A stretch of DNA of 64,000 nucleotides from Rhizomys pruinosus (Eukaryota; Chordata; Mammalia; Rodentia; Spalacidae): positions 5,730,090 through 5,794,089 of the forward strand of contig VZQC01005680.1 of NCBI GenBank assembly GCA_009823505.1, given 5' to 3'. Positions 33,376 through 45,190 of the stretch are shown here, in pieces. Numbering within the stretch: position 1 is the first letter of the stretch; every line of letters starts with the position of its first letter. Both the position numbers and the translations under genes were made by a program. A model generated the notes under the pieces. It saw only the letters and a program-made list of their open reading frames with translations, had not been told where the DNA came from and did no database searches.

Positions 33376-34375
33376 TCATTGATTTTTTACCTAAAATCGT
33401 GTATAACAACAAATTGGGATTAACATATACAAATGTTTCTCTAAATTTTTCTGTTATACAGTATCATCTATTACCTACATTCTCTTTTACCTGATTAGGA
33501 GCGAATCTTTAACTTAAAGGAATAAGTTTAACTTCCCAAATTAACAATATAGTCACCCAAAATGGCTTGGATTAAATTTAATACGATTATTTACACCTGT
33601 GATTCCTGCCTCTAAGTACATGTGTAACTACAGACTGCTCTTTTTAGAGACTCATGGTCCAAAAAATAGAATTTAAACAGCTATACCTCACCTGCCTGGA
33701 AATACTGTGCAGCAGTGGCAGCCATATGTCTGTATATCCCAAATCTAATTGGCTATTAGCTCTCTCCTTGGAGGAATAACCCATGGCTGATGCCACAAGC
33801 TTACATCCTCTAGTGGTTAGGAGATGTTATAAGCCACAGTGAGACCTTGTTATCTTTTACAGAAAAAACGTAATTCATGGATTAGCATACCATCCAAACA
33901 TCTGTTTCTATACCAAAGTAATTTACCATAATAATTAGTACTGTTTAAATATCTATATATCTAATTGCCTGTGCTTCATTAGTAGGATTGAAAGGTTATT
34001 CCTGAACAAACTGTCAGTCCCTGAAAAGAAACAGCCAGAACTAAAATGACAAAGAGCTTATCGTCCACCTGTGCCCCTTTTCTAAGCCTAGGGAACAATC
34101 TGCAGAAGAGGGGGCATGGTAGAATGTAAGGGCTGCGATTGGGGTGAATGGTGAAACTACAGCAATATAGACTGGATGCTTATTTGATCAACATGATTGT
34201 ACATACAAGCCCCTCCAGCTGGATGGTGGGAGCCTTGGGCTGTGTGGGTTTGGGCACAATTGTTTGCAAATTGGTTTTACACGAAGGATGCTTGTACTCA
34301 AAACTTTTTACTTCTTGTTTAAAAAATGAAATAAATGAAAGTAAATGAAAGAAAGAAAGAAACAAACAAAAAAAC
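33376..34375 (+). mobile_element. L1 extended 3'UTR module (short form)
   Basis: Contiguous with the L1 upstream, in sense. It lacks ~830 bp present in the arm copies (about 48,060-48,900) and ends in (GAAA)n/A-rich sequence at 34,340-34,375, earlier than the other copies. No conserved ORF. Confidence 0.65.
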
Positions 34376-34631
34376 CCTAACATTACCTAGAACTGCACGT
34401 TTAAACAGTTCACATCTCTTTGGTTTTCATTTATTTGGCTTTGATTTGTCTACAAATAGAATGATTATAAATGTTCACTAAGCAATAACCTGAGTAGTAG
34501 GACAAATAGCACATACAGAAATAGACCTTCCGAAGTACTATTGAAGGAGTCACTACATAGGAAGTAATGCTTTATGCTAGTCACATAAACCTATGTCTCT
34601 CATAATTATTTCAAGTTTTCTTTTTTCTTTT
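34376..34631. other. No recognised feature
   Basis: Short AT-rich stretch between the L1 tail and a SINE. Confidence 0.4.
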
Positions 34632-34858
34632 TTAAATTTATTTTATTATTTTTATGTGTATGAGTGTACTGTCTGCATATAGGTTGGTGCACCCATGTCA
34701 TGCAATGTCACAGAGGTCAGAAGGTGGTGTCGGATTTCCCTGAAACTAGCGTTAAAGATGGTTCTCAGCCTCCATGTGGGTGCTGGGAATCAAAATCGAA
34801 CCTGGGTCCTCTGCAAGAGCAGTCGGCATTCTTAACCACTAGGCCATCTCTCCAGTCC
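34632..34858 (-). mobile_element. B2/B3-type SINE
   Basis: T-rich start, 'gtgtactgtctgcatatagg', 'aaccactaggccatctctcc'. It lacks the internal duplication. Confidence 0.9.
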
Positions 34859-34934
34859 CTCAAGTTTTCTTCATTAATTAAACTGTCGCTAGTTTTACAA
34901 TGAGAACGCAGGATGTTCCTTCCTAATTCCTTAG

Positions 34935-35576
34935 GACACTGGAAAGTCTTATTTCTGCCACCACCATCACCACCCACACCTGTGCTCTCCAAGAGCTTGC
35001 TAATCGCATCCAAGTTGAATTGCTAGGTGGAGTTCTTAAATAGGAAAAACAAGTTTCTTTAGGTTTTTGGTTTTCTTTCAACAGAGAGCTATAATTCTAA
35101 GTCCTTTCATAACTTAAGGGCAAGAATAATATTGCTTCCAAAATAAATGTAATGATATTAAAAGTATGAAAATTGCTTACAAAAAGATATAAAGATTACC
35201 TTCTACACAAATGTTAGCAAGCACTTTCAAGATTTCTTCCCCCCACCTCCTCCTCCCTGAGGGCTGTTAGAACAACACTGGTTATTTTCTCACAGTGCTT
35301 CAGAAGGCTACAAAGTGGAAGATCAAGGGGTGGCCAGCAGGGGTTTCTCCCATGGCCTTTTTCTTCGCCTGTTAGATGGCCATCTTCCTCTCCCTGTGTC
35401 TTTGAATTGTTTTTTCTCCCACACTCCCATACCAGTGTGGACATGTCTGTGAATGCTACATATAAAGAGCAGTGGTTCTATATACTGGGTGTTAAGATGT
35501 CATCACAAAAAGATGAGAATGACATACTGGACACAGACACAGTGCATGCCACAATAACAAAGTTATGAGTGGAGCT
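34935..35576 (+). repeat. Outer copy (A) of the palindrome spacer
   Basis: Reverse complement of 45,191-45,831 with only scattered differences. It ends with 'tatgagtggagct' (35,564-35,576) followed by a T-run and then the left arm. That 13-mer pairs with 'tatgagtagagct' at 45,982-45,994 as the two target duplications of one B1. No gene is recognised; the minus-strand frame at 35,214-35,444 is mirrored at 45,346-45,588 because of the duplication. Confidence 0.9.
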
Positions 35577-36108
35577 TTTTTTTTTTTTTTTTTTTTTTGT
35601 TTTGCCTCCAGTATGCAATGATCAAGTGTTAATTATTTTTAATTATTTTCTGGGAACAGAAAACAAATATTTGAATTGTTTGCCCAATAGTGGATCGTTG
35701 CCAAAAACATACCAACGCAGAGCCATCGCTATCACGCGTGTCATATCTGCTCAGACAGCTCTGTTCCACCACTATTAAGGACTCCAAATTACTCTCCTGT
35801 TAAATAAAAGTCCATAAGTGAATCAAGGTGGCCAATCCACACACGTAGGAATCAGAAACATGCTAATAATAAAAAAGATATTCAAATGTAAGCTAAGTGT
35901 GATAAACAATTTGCCTCCTTTCTCCAAAACAGATGAACGGGATAGAGTCTACGTGTGTTTAGTGTTTGTATATTAGCAGCACTACCTCTGCCTTCAGACC
36001 ATAGGAAGCACCTGAGTCACGTCAGCTGTGTTGTGCTCTACAAGCTCCTTCTGGGCAAGATACAATACTCAACGGATTCCCAGAGCAGGGAAACACTCTA
36101 ACGAGATT

Positions 36109-36328
36109 GTTTGTTTTGTGTGTAATGTTGATCGTGTGGGTTTTGCTTGCATTATACAAGTGCACCAATGTGCATGCCCAAACGTGGCTTAGAGGGCATC
36201 TGGATCTCCTGAAGCTGGAGTTTAGAGACCAATGGAGCTAACCACCCATCGTGGGTGCCGGAAATTTGAACACAGGTCTTCTGAAGAGCAACACTGCCCT
36301 TAACACTGAACCATCTTTCTTAGTCCCT
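36109..36328 (-). mobile_element. Diverged B2-type SINE (left arm)
   Basis: 'tttgcttgcattatacaagt', 'agctggagtttagagacc', 'gggtgccggaaatttg', 'accatctttcttagtcc'. Mirror of 54,557-54,770. Confidence 0.75.
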
Positions 36329-37381
36329 GAAAATTCTTAAATACACTAAGGCTTGTCTGCTGCCACCATGTGGTAAATGAATTCACATATTAAATCTTTT
36401 GGGCATGGTATTTAAAAATTATAGTGCACAGTACAAATACAAGAACTATCTCTCTATTAATATTATTTTTTCTTATTTTATGTCTCATCATTATTGACCA
36501 CCATTTTTAATATAATTAATAATAAAGGAAATGAAAAAAGCCCAAACCTTTTTTTTCCTGTTGAATACAAAAATCAGTACTGGATTTCCAATTATTTGTT
36601 AGTCTTTCTTTCAATTGAAAGTAAATGCTCACTATGTCATTACTTTATAGCATGAAACCTATGTTCTGATTAACGGAAAAGAGCGATGTGTGTGATGATG
36701 ATTTGGCGCTGCCTAGTGGTGTGTGTGTGTGTCTAGAGAGGCATAATTATTTGTTTATTGAGAAATTTTAGTGATTAGCTTTTATAATAAATATAAAAGA
36801 GGCTTTTAGTTGATAAAATCCAGGATATTCACCCAGTCTAATATTCATAAACTTTGCATTAAATCTTTATCAGCTCAAATCCTTATCATTTGTTTTCATC
36901 AGTGTACAGTGTTATCACATAATTAAGTTCAGACAGCAATCTGTAATTTCTCATGTAATGAAAACCTCTTTATCTTTGAGATAACTTACGGTGCCACAAA
37001 CTTCCATCTCTGTTCATGTGATGACCCTACTTAATTTTTTTGTAATCCTGGCATTTAGTTCTAGAAACTCTTAGAACATCACTTTACAGTTGTTTGTGTC
37101 TTCTCTATGCTATCAAAATGCTTAATGAAAGGCCAAAATTTGATACCTCAGTAATAGTTCCCAAACCACTGCCTCACCACTCTCTCTTCCACACATGTTA
37201 TTACTAGATTATATTGTTTGTTATCTTTGATCATAGACTTACGCTAAACGGCAATAAATGCTATTTTTTATTTTACCCCCATACAATAATGACTAACTTT
37301 CATCATTTTACTGTCCACATCTAAAAGTCTCTGATTTCCTTTTTTATCATCCTTAAGTCTGAGGTTTTGAGGTTAGAACTG

Positions 37382-39357
37382 TGTGTCGATAGCTTTTTGT
37401 CAACTTGACACACCTGGTTGAGTGGAGCCTCAAATTGGGGAATTGGTTCCATTGGATTGCCTGTGGCCACATCTGTGGGTATTTTCTTTGATGTTGGATT
37501 TGTGTGGGCCCGCGCCTACAATGTAGGGTGTACCATCCCTGGCAGTTTTACTGTTGTACAGTATAAGAAAGTGCAGGCTGTGGCATGGGCCAAGGGAGCA
37601 AGCCAGTGAACAGCACTTCCTCCATGCTTTGTGCTTCAGCTCTGCCTCCAGGTATCCCTGCCTGAGTTCCTGCCTTGGGCCCCTTAAGTGAATGAACTGT
37701 GACCCAGGAAATGTAAGCTGAAATAAACCCTTTCCTCCCCAAAGTGGTGTCAGAGATGTTTTGTCACAGCAATGGAAGACTAACTAGAACAGAAATTGGT
37801 CCAGGATGGGATATGCTGTGACAGACCTGACCTTTGGTGTTTTGGGGAAGGGTTGTGGAAGTGTATTGGAACTTTGGACTGGGAAGATCATTGAAATGCC
37901 TAAAGACATTTGTGCTATGGAGCTTGGAAGCAGTTTGTGAAGGATTTGTAGAAGATGGAGACTGGCTTGTGAAGTTTTCTAGTTTCAAAGGGGAGACAGA
38001 AATCATCAGTTAGCTGTAATCTGTGGGTTCTGGTCAGCTGGGGCTGAAGAATGCTCTGTAAGTAATAAGAACCAGAACCTGAAGGGAAATCTTTGTATGT
38101 AGCTGGCATATTTGATGCTGGTTAGCTGGCTGAAGAATGCAGCTTGTAAGGACAAGAGTACCAGCATCACTGGTGGTTGAATCTCTGGAAGAATTCTCAG
38201 GGTCAGCACACAAAACCTGTGGTCCAAGAAGGGCCATGACCGCCATGTCAAACCAGAAGCAGGACTTGGCTAGTTGTGTAAGAGTCTCTCTATATGGTTT
38301 CTGGTGTTGAAATTTGAGGGGGGTCACAGAGAAAGCTAGCACGGAAGTCATTGGGAAGCTCACTTGGTGGAGTGCCATTGGGGGCACCTCGGTTGCAGTG
38401 ACCACCCAATTGCAGGGGTCATGGAGAGAAGATGGAGCTTGGCCCAGGAGAGGTCAGAAAGACCATTTGGTGAAAGGTGCTGCCTCATTTCAGTGAACCA
38501 CCAGCTTTTTGGAGATCCAGGACCATGGGACAACCACCAAGAGCAGTTGCAGGTGTGGAAATGGGAGTCGGTCTGGGGCCTTCTAGATGAGCGTGTGGCC
38601 AACAGACAGCAGAAGTCAAGAGAGGGGAGCTGCCGAAACCCTTTGAGGCAATGTAAGATCATGAGTGAATCCCAGGGTCCAGCCTTGAGCTGATGACTAA
38701 GGTTTGGTTTGAGTGTTCCTGATTCTTCCCTTTGAAAAAGACAGTACTTGTTTGGGATTTTACAGCAGCCCACAGTTAGAGACTTAATAGAACTGTGAAC
38801 TTTTAAAGTGTATTGAACATTTAAGGACTGTGGGTATTTTAAGGTTGTACCGTCTTAGGTTGTTGATTAATGTTAACATACTTGGGAGATAGAATGGAAA
38901 GGTGGTGGTTTAATAGTGATGTGTTTTTTTTGTGTGTAGGTGTAAGTTGTGTGGGATAGCTTTTAGTGTCAAACTCTGACCACACCTGGTTGAGGAGCTT
39001 CATTGGGGAATTGGCTTCCATTGGATTGGCCTGCGGCCACAGCTGTGGAGTATTGTCTGATGGTTGAGCAGTTTGGGAGGGCCCAGCCCACAATGATGGT
39101 TGGCCCACCCTGGGCAGTTGTTGTGGTACAGTATAAGAAGGCGGCAGCTGGCATGGGACGATGGGGAGCAAGCCGGTAACAGCCTCCTCCATGGTTGTGC
39201 TTCAGCTCCTGCCTCAGGTTCCTGCCCTGAGTTCCTGGCCATTGGGGCTCCCTAAGTGATGAACTGTGACCCGGAGAATTTAAGCTGAATAAACCTTTTC
39301 CTCCCCAAGTTGGTGTCGGTCAGAGTGTTTGTCACAGCAGTGGAAGACAACTAAACA
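37382..39357 (+). mobile_element. Complete ORR1-type MaLR provirus (left arm)
   Basis: LTR 37,382-37,791, internal region 37,792-38,947, LTR 38,948-39,357. A primer-binding-like 'attggtccagga' follows the first LTR (37,795-37,806), with base losses compared with the right arm. Flanks AACTG (37,377-37,381) and GACCTG fit a 5-bp duplication. It is non-coding; open frames on both strands are incidental. Mirror of 51,608-53,582. Confidence 0.9.
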
Positions 39358-39767
39358 GACCTGGTTTCTGACAGAGAAGATAATGTTTCATAGTTCTAAT
39401 TCATTATGATCAACTGTATCGCTTCTCTTTCAGAGTCAGTGAACTTCAAGATAGGCATGGACTTGTATAAACTGAAGGTATTTATAGAACAGAAATCTTA
39501 GGGAGATTTCTGCTTGCTTAGATTTTAAGAAATGTTTCTTTCCACATACACAAATGACAATGCTAGAAGATAGCCTACTGTTCCTTCAAAATTATGTGGT
39601 TAATTTATCTTCTAGAAAAAGGATTCTTGAAGTGATATTTATGTATACTGAATGTATGAGAAACAGATATCTGAAAAACTCAGTGTCTAATATACATCCA
39701 TTTCTTCCATAAGGGTCATATCACCACAGAGACATTTTTCTGAAAGTAATATAAAACTATTAAACAG

Positions 39768-39936
39768 GGCTGGAGAGACGGCTCGTGGAGAAGCACTACC
39801 TGCTGTTGAAGAGGACTCAAGTTCATTTCCACACCCATGTTGGGTGGCTACAGGCACCTGTAACCCAACTCCACAGTGACCCACGCCCTGGGCCTCTGTG
39901 GGCACCCGTATGTATTCATGTGCACAAACCCAAAAA

Positions 39937-39971
<35 letters not shown>

Positions 39972-39973
39972 AA
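39768..39973 (+). mobile_element. B2-type SINE with (AAAT)n tail (left arm)
   Basis: 'gggctggagagacggctc', 'aagaggactcaagttcattt', 'gtgggcacccgtatgtattc', then (AAAT)n at 39,934-39,973. It sits right next to the 5' end of the RPL10A pseudogene. Mirror of 50,968-51,196. Confidence 0.85.
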
Positions 39974-39989
39974 TAATGTTTTAGCTCCA

Positions 39990-40640
39990 AATCTCTTCCG
40001 GTTTTTTGCAGCACAAGCAGCATGAGCCACAAAGGGAAGTCCTGCACAGAAGCTGTCGAAAGTGTCTGGAAACCTTGGAGCTGCAGATCAACGTGAAGAA
40101 CTACGACCCTCGCAAGGACAAACGCTTCTCCCACGCCTTTAGGCTAAAGTCTACTCCCACCCCCAAATTTTCTGTGTGCGTCCTCGGGGACCAGTAACAC
40201 TGCAATAAGTCCAAAGCCGTGGACACGCCTCACATGGACACTGACGTTTTGAAGAAACTCAACAAAAAGTAACTTGGTCAAAGAAGCTGGTCAAGAAATA
40301 TGATGACTTTCTGGCCTCTGAGTCTCTGATCAAGCAAATCGCATGAATCCTGGACCCAGACCTCAATAAGGCTGGCATGTTCCCTTCTCCGCTGACACAC
40401 GATGACAACATGGTGGCCAGAGTCAAGTTCCAGATGCAGACGGTGCTCTGTTTGGCCATTGCTCATACGAAGATGACAATGAGCTGGTCTACAACATCCA
40501 CCTGTCAATTTCTTGGTGTCAGTTGCTTAAGAAGTACTGGCAGAAAAGTCCGCGGCTTTGGGTACATTAAGAGCACCATGGGAAAGTCCCAAGCGCCTCT
40601 AATTAGGGCTCTTTCTAGTAAAATTGAAATGAATGAGTAA
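39990..40640 (+). pseudogene. Rpl10a: RPL10A processed pseudogene (left arm)
   Basis: Intronless copy of the 60S ribosomal protein L10a (uL1) mRNA. A pyrimidine-rich 5' remnant (about 39,990-40,000) precedes ATG at 40,022. About 27 nt of early coding sequence are missing after 'atgagccacaaa'. Recognisable L10a segments: [37 protein letters not shown] and ASESLIKQI. There are in-frame stops (TAA at about 40,195), frameshifts (for example at 40,266-40,285 and 40,540-40,560) and a lost original stop near 40,602. The 3' end is (AATA)-rich. No introns plus an A-rich end indicate L1-mediated retroposition. It is not functional. Mirror of 50,325-50,965. Confidence 0.93.
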
Positions 40641-40671
40641 TAAATAAATAACTTTTAAAATCTACACAGAA

Positions 40672-40788
40672 CAGCAGGGCACAGTTGGCCCACGCCTTTA
40701 ATCCCAGCACTGTGGCAGCAGAGCCCAATATGATGTCTGTGAGGTCAACCAGCCTTGTCTACATAGCGGCTCCAGGCTACAGAGAATA
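40672..40788 (+). mobile_element. B1 SINE, diverged (left arm)
   Basis: 'cccacgcctttaatcccagc' and 'cttgtctacatagcggctcc'. It directly follows the pseudogene's A-rich tail. Mirror of about 50,172-50,293. Confidence 0.8.
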
Positions 40789-40985
40789 ATACAGGCCTCT
40801 CACACTTCACTCACAGCACACGGAGTCCTCAGTAAATGCCTGGCCTTTCTCGTGCTCTCAAGAGAGTTAGCAGAAGTCCTCAGAGCTTTTCTGACATAGA
40901 TGACATATTTTCCATAGAATTTTATTAAATATTTTAATTTGTTTTGTCGTTTTAATTGTCTTGTAAATTCTTTCGATTGCATTTT

Positions 40986-41246
40986 TTAAATATATTTTTC
41001 AAATTTTTATTTATTTTATTTGTATGGTGTAGAATGTACTGGCTGCATGTAGGTTTGTGCACCCGTGTCATGCAATGCGTGGGGAAGGTCAGAAGAGGGT
41101 GTCTGATTCCCCTGGAACTGGAGTTCTCCTGGAATTGGAAGTTACAGATGTTCTCAGCCACCCGTTGTGGGTGGCTGGAATCGAAACCCGGTGTCTCTCA
41201 AGAGCAGTCAGTGCTCTTAACCGCTAGGGCTATCCCCTCCAGCCCC
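40986..41246 (-). mobile_element. B2/B3-type SINE with internal duplication (left arm)
   Basis: Doubled 'ctggaactggagttct'/'cctggaattggaagtta' block. Many one-base changes compared with its mirror at 49,729-49,975. Confidence 0.9.
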
Positions 41247-41261
41247 TTATATGCATTTTTT

Positions 41262-43240
41262 TATTGGGTCTTTTGCATTTCATAATCATTTTCCAATTCA
41301 GATATATTTTTTTTTCCCTTCCCCTTCCCCCAATACCCACCCCAATCCCAGATCATGAGATTTGCGCATAACTGTCCTGCATCTTCTCTGTTTTTTTTTT
41401 TTCATTGTTTTAGCTATAATGTGATGATCCATGAGTACAAGCATCCTCATATGTAAACCAAATTGCGGCTGTTGTTGCCAAACCCCCTCAGCCCCACATC
41501 AGCAGGGTGTTGCAGGGGTTGTATGTTAATCATCAGTTGATCAAATGAGTGTCAACTACATTGCCGTAGTTCACCATTCACCCCAAATCCAGCCCTACAA
41601 TTCTCACATGGCCCTTTTCACAGATTGTTCCCTAGGCTTAGGAAAGGGGCCAGGTGGATGAGGAAACGCAAAACAGTGCCACTCTCTCTGGAGCTGTTGT
41701 CTTGGATCTGGTCAATTCGGGCTGTTTCCTTTCATGGGGCTGACAGTTTGGTCCAGGAATAAACCTATTTGATCCTACTAATGAATGCAAAGCAATTAGA
41801 TATATAATAGGTATTTAAGGCAGCCTAATAGTGATGGAGGTTACTTCTGGTATTTAATTTGATAGGAACACATTGTTTGGGATGATATGTTAATCCCATG
41901 AATTACATTTTATCCTGTTAAAATATGACAAGCTTACTGTGGCTTTAACATCTCCTAACCTGTAAGGATGTAAGCTTGTGGCATCGCCATGGGATTATTC
42001 CTCCAAGGAGAGAGCCAATAGCCAATTAGGTTTGGGATATACAGGCATATGCTTGCTCGCTCCACCAGTATTTCCAGGCAGGCGGGGTGTAGCTGGTGCT
42101 GACGGTGATCTTTTGCTTGACTCAGGAGACCCGTATTTGCTTTAATTGGTTGAGTGCCTTTGGTAACACTCTCTGGTATTCCAGAGGCCATTCTGTCACT
42201 TGCATGTGTGGTCTCAATACATTTACATTTCCATGTTAACATCAGGTCTTGACAGAGGGCCTTATTCCCTCTCATTCTTGCAGGTATCCCAGTTTAGAGG
42301 TAAGGAGCCTTTACTTTTGTGGGGCCTTGGATCCCCCTGGCCAACATCTCCTGTAAGAATAATCCATTCTGATGTGGTCAGAAGCTACTGTATTAATATA
42401 TTTTGCTATAAGTGCATAGCTTAAGACTTTAAGTATTAATTGGTTCTGAACAGAGAATAATCTTTTCACATTGTCTTATGTCGATTAGTCAATTAAAGAA
42501 GGCAAGTTTTACCAGTTTTATAAAGAATCCCTCTATATAATATTTTCTCCAATTTCAGTTGGAGAGCGACCTCCTCATCATCATATTCTCCTTGTTTTCT
42601 AATGGGGGAGGCAGAAAGTCTCTCTCTATTAAAACTTTGAGGTACCTAGAAGGTAAGTTTCTTAGGACTCATTATAAATAGTTGTTACAAGTAGGATCCA
42701 CAGATAGGGGTTCGGGATGTTTATAGCAATTCTGAGGCTTTTCTTCCTTTTGATGTTCAGGACAGGTCAACCTTTCAGTTGGCAATTTCTGGTAAACATC
42801 CTACATGTCAAAGGCGTAGTATCGTTTCTTTCTCAGTCCTTTAAGGTTGGTGACATTTTGTACTTGTTTGGGACCCACAAATCTTTTCCCAATAGTTAGT
42901 TTTAGGATTTGAATTGCCAAGGTTTTTGAAACAAAGAAGTTTCATGTCTATCTTGTATCCCCCCCTCTTTTTTTTTTAACCCATGAATCTCCCAGAAGAC
43001 AGTTTGATATATACATAACTATAGGGGGAATCAAGGCACAGATTTCATCAAATTCACTCATGTTGTTTTGGGTGATTATATATACTGATTAACTTGGGAA
43101 GCATAACTTAATTTTTTCGTTAAATTCATCTTAAAGAGAATGCTACAAGGTGATACTGTACAACAGAGAAAATTATGGAGAACATTTGTGTGTGCCAATC
43201 CCAAAGTTATTGCTCTACACATTTTATGTAAACAAATGTG
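41262..43240 (-). mobile_element. L1 extended 3'UTR module, long form, antisense (left arm)
   Basis: The full ~2-kb form of the module, with its A-rich end facing left. Followed by an L1 piece in the opposite orientation, a twin-priming-like arrangement. Mirror of about 47,800-49,720. Confidence 0.65.
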
Positions 43241-43660
43241 GACATGGATGGAGCTAGAAGACATTATGTTAAGTGAAGTAACACAGTCCCAGAAACAAAC
43301 GACAAATGGTGTCCCTCATATGGATGCTATTACGAATAACCAGTATATAAATATTTGTGGAGAGGGATGCATGTAAAAGAACAACAACAGAAAGACTGCA
43401 TAGAAAATGGACTGAAATGGTGAATTGGGCAATGGGGAGGGTGGGAGAGGGACATGGGTGTATATTCAATTAATGCATATACAATTGTATGTGAGTTCAA
43501 CTAGTACCCAGTTTTGCTAGACACTGTCTACAGGAAACAAGGTGTTTTAGGACTTAGTAAATAAATATGTGTATATTAACACATTGGTTTAACAACTCTG
43601 ATAAAAACGTAATGCATCTGAGTTAAATGGGGATATAATCGCTGTTGTCCACATTTGTTT
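43241..43660 (+). mobile_element. L1 ORF2 3' end/proximal 3'UTR, inverted relative to module (left arm)
   Basis: 'gagctagaagacattatgtt' and 'agtgaagtaacacagtccca' are the L1 segment immediately upstream of the module in the 22-34 kb element, but here in the reverse relative orientation. Mirror of about 47,370-47,800. Confidence 0.75.
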
Positions 43661-43694
43661 TACTTGATATGCATTTTTAAGGAACACTTTTAAA

Positions 43695-43938
43695 ATTTTT
43701 TTATTTTATTTTTATTTAATTTATGTGTATGAATGTACTGTCTGCATGTAGGTTTGTGCACCCTTGTTGTGCAATGCACGCGAGGTAGAAGAGGTGTGTC
43801 AGATTCCCCTGGAACTGGAGTTCTCCTGGAATTGGAGTTACAGACAGTTCTCAGCGTATGTGTGTGCTGGGAATCAAACCCGGATCCTATGCAAGAGCAG
43901 TCGGTGTCTTGAACCGCTAGGCCATCTCTCCAGCCCTG
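43695..43938 (-). mobile_element. B2/B3-type SINE with internal duplication (left arm)
   Basis: Contains the doubled block; TA-rich start. Mirror of 47,081-47,333. Confidence 0.92.
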
Positions 43939-44321
43939 ATATGCATTTTTAAAACATTTAACAAATTAGAAATGTAATCACTAGGATGTAAAAATGAAGA
44001 TATTAAAGAGAGCAGTAAAAAATGATTCTACAACCATGTAGTGAGGTCTAGAGAATGTAAACCATTGCACAAATTTATGAAAAAATAAAAGCCAATATTT
44101 AAGCACTTAATTTATGTTTCTATTACGCTCCTCTAAGAGTTATGACTTTGTGAAATATTATTAAACATTTCATAATTGCTGGACACTGCATAATGTGTGT
44201 ACTTACCGTGAATATAAATACAGGATTTTGCACAGAATTGTTGAAAGTTCTTCTTTACAGTTTGCTTTGGTAAAAATCAGATACAGTACAAAGTTCATCA
44301 TGTGATGAGTTTACCAGTTCA

Positions 44322-44448
44322 GGCTGGGCATGGTAGCACATGCCTTTTAATTCCAGCACTTGGAATTCAAGGCAGCCTGGTTCTACATGGTAAGTTCCAG
44401 GATAGCTGGGACCCTTGTTTCAAAAATACCAAAAAAAAAAAAAAAAAA
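44322..44448 (+). mobile_element. B1 SINE with exact TSD (left arm)
   Basis: Flanked by 'gtttaccagttca' on both sides (about 44,309 and 44,449). Internal deletion in the body. Mirror of 46,566-46,694. Confidence 0.9.
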
Positions 44449-44546
44449 GTTTACCAGTTCAGAGAATATTCAAGAGTAATCCCAAAATAATGAATGTAGA
44501 TCAGCTAGAAAAAAAAAGAATCTAAGTCATTGTTTAATAGTAGTTC

Positions 44547-44697
44547 TGCGGGCATAGTGGCACACGCCTTTAATCCTAGCACTTGGAGCAGGGGCAGGCA
44601 GATCTTTGTGAGTTCAAGGCCACCCTGGTCTCAGAGCGACTTCCAGGACAGCTGGGGCCACAGGGAGACCTGTCTTGAAAAGACAAGAAAAAAAAAT
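44547..44697 (+). mobile_element. B1 SINE with TSD (left arm)
   Basis: 'aatagtagtt' occurs before and after the element. Mirror of 46,312-46,463. Confidence 0.92.
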
Positions 44698-45024
44698 AGT
44701 AGTTATAATTTTAGAAAAGTGATTAGCACCTTGAACTTGCAGTTCACTCATCTGTGACCACACAGGCTCCAGATGAGCAGCGTGTGTTGTGTTGAACACA
44801 ACTTGGATGCCCATGTTGCCCACTGGCCTTCCTGTTAACTATGAATTGTGTTGGTCCATTGCTGTGATTCTCTTCATTAAGCCATATTATTTGGCATGTA
44901 CCTACCTATATCTTCACAGTGTTTGGAGACCTATTTTTTGACTAGTGGAGTCAGTCCAAATATCTGTTTCCGAGGGAGGGTGAAGTTAAGAAGTCAAGGG
45001 TGAAGTTTAAAAGCTCTACTCATA

Positions 45025-45190
45025 GGCTGGGCATGGTGGTGCACACCTTTAATCTTAGCACTTGGGAGGTAACAGGGCAGGTGATCTCTGTGAGTTCAAG
45101 GCCAGCCTGGTCCACAGAGTGAGTTCCCAGGCACAGCCAGAGCTACAGGGAGACCCTGTCTTAAAAAGACAAAAAAAAAAAAAAAAAAAA
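45025..45190 (+). mobile_element. B1 SINE at inner end of left arm
   Basis: Flanked by 'agctctactcata' (45,012-45,024) and 'agctccactcata' (from 45,191). Its 3' duplication is the first base block of the spacer, so this junction is an original insertion site and not a rearrangement break. Confidence 0.93.

Larger units (their letters stand above)
22072..34375 (+). mobile_element. Near full-length L1, dead, split by a MaLR provirus
   Basis: Order: 5' monomers, non-monomeric 5'UTR with an (AAAT)n tract at 23,238-23,262, ORF1, ORF2, [MaLR insertion 27,639-32,381], the rest of ORF2's 3' end, then a 3'UTR running into the extended module and an A-rich tail near 34,330-34,375. Without the insertion it is about 7.5 kb, close to full L1 size. 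Both ORFs carry stops and frameshifts, so it cannot retrotranspose. It is the least decayed L1 here and identifies the lineage of the shorter fragments. Confidence 0.88.
35577..45190 (+). repeat. Left arm of a ~20-kb imperfect palindrome
   Basis: Matches 45,832-55,232 in inverted orientation over its whole length. Shared content, in order: unique DNA with a B2 (36,109), ORR1 provirus (37,382), B2 (39,768), RPL10A pseudogene (39,990), B1, B2 (40,986), L1 3' module (41,262), B2 (43,695) and three B1s. This arm has many single-base gaps and additions in homopolymers relative to the right arm, and one clearly different stretch at about 36,580-36,730. Its outer edge is the T-run at 35,577-35,598. 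Confidence 0.93.
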
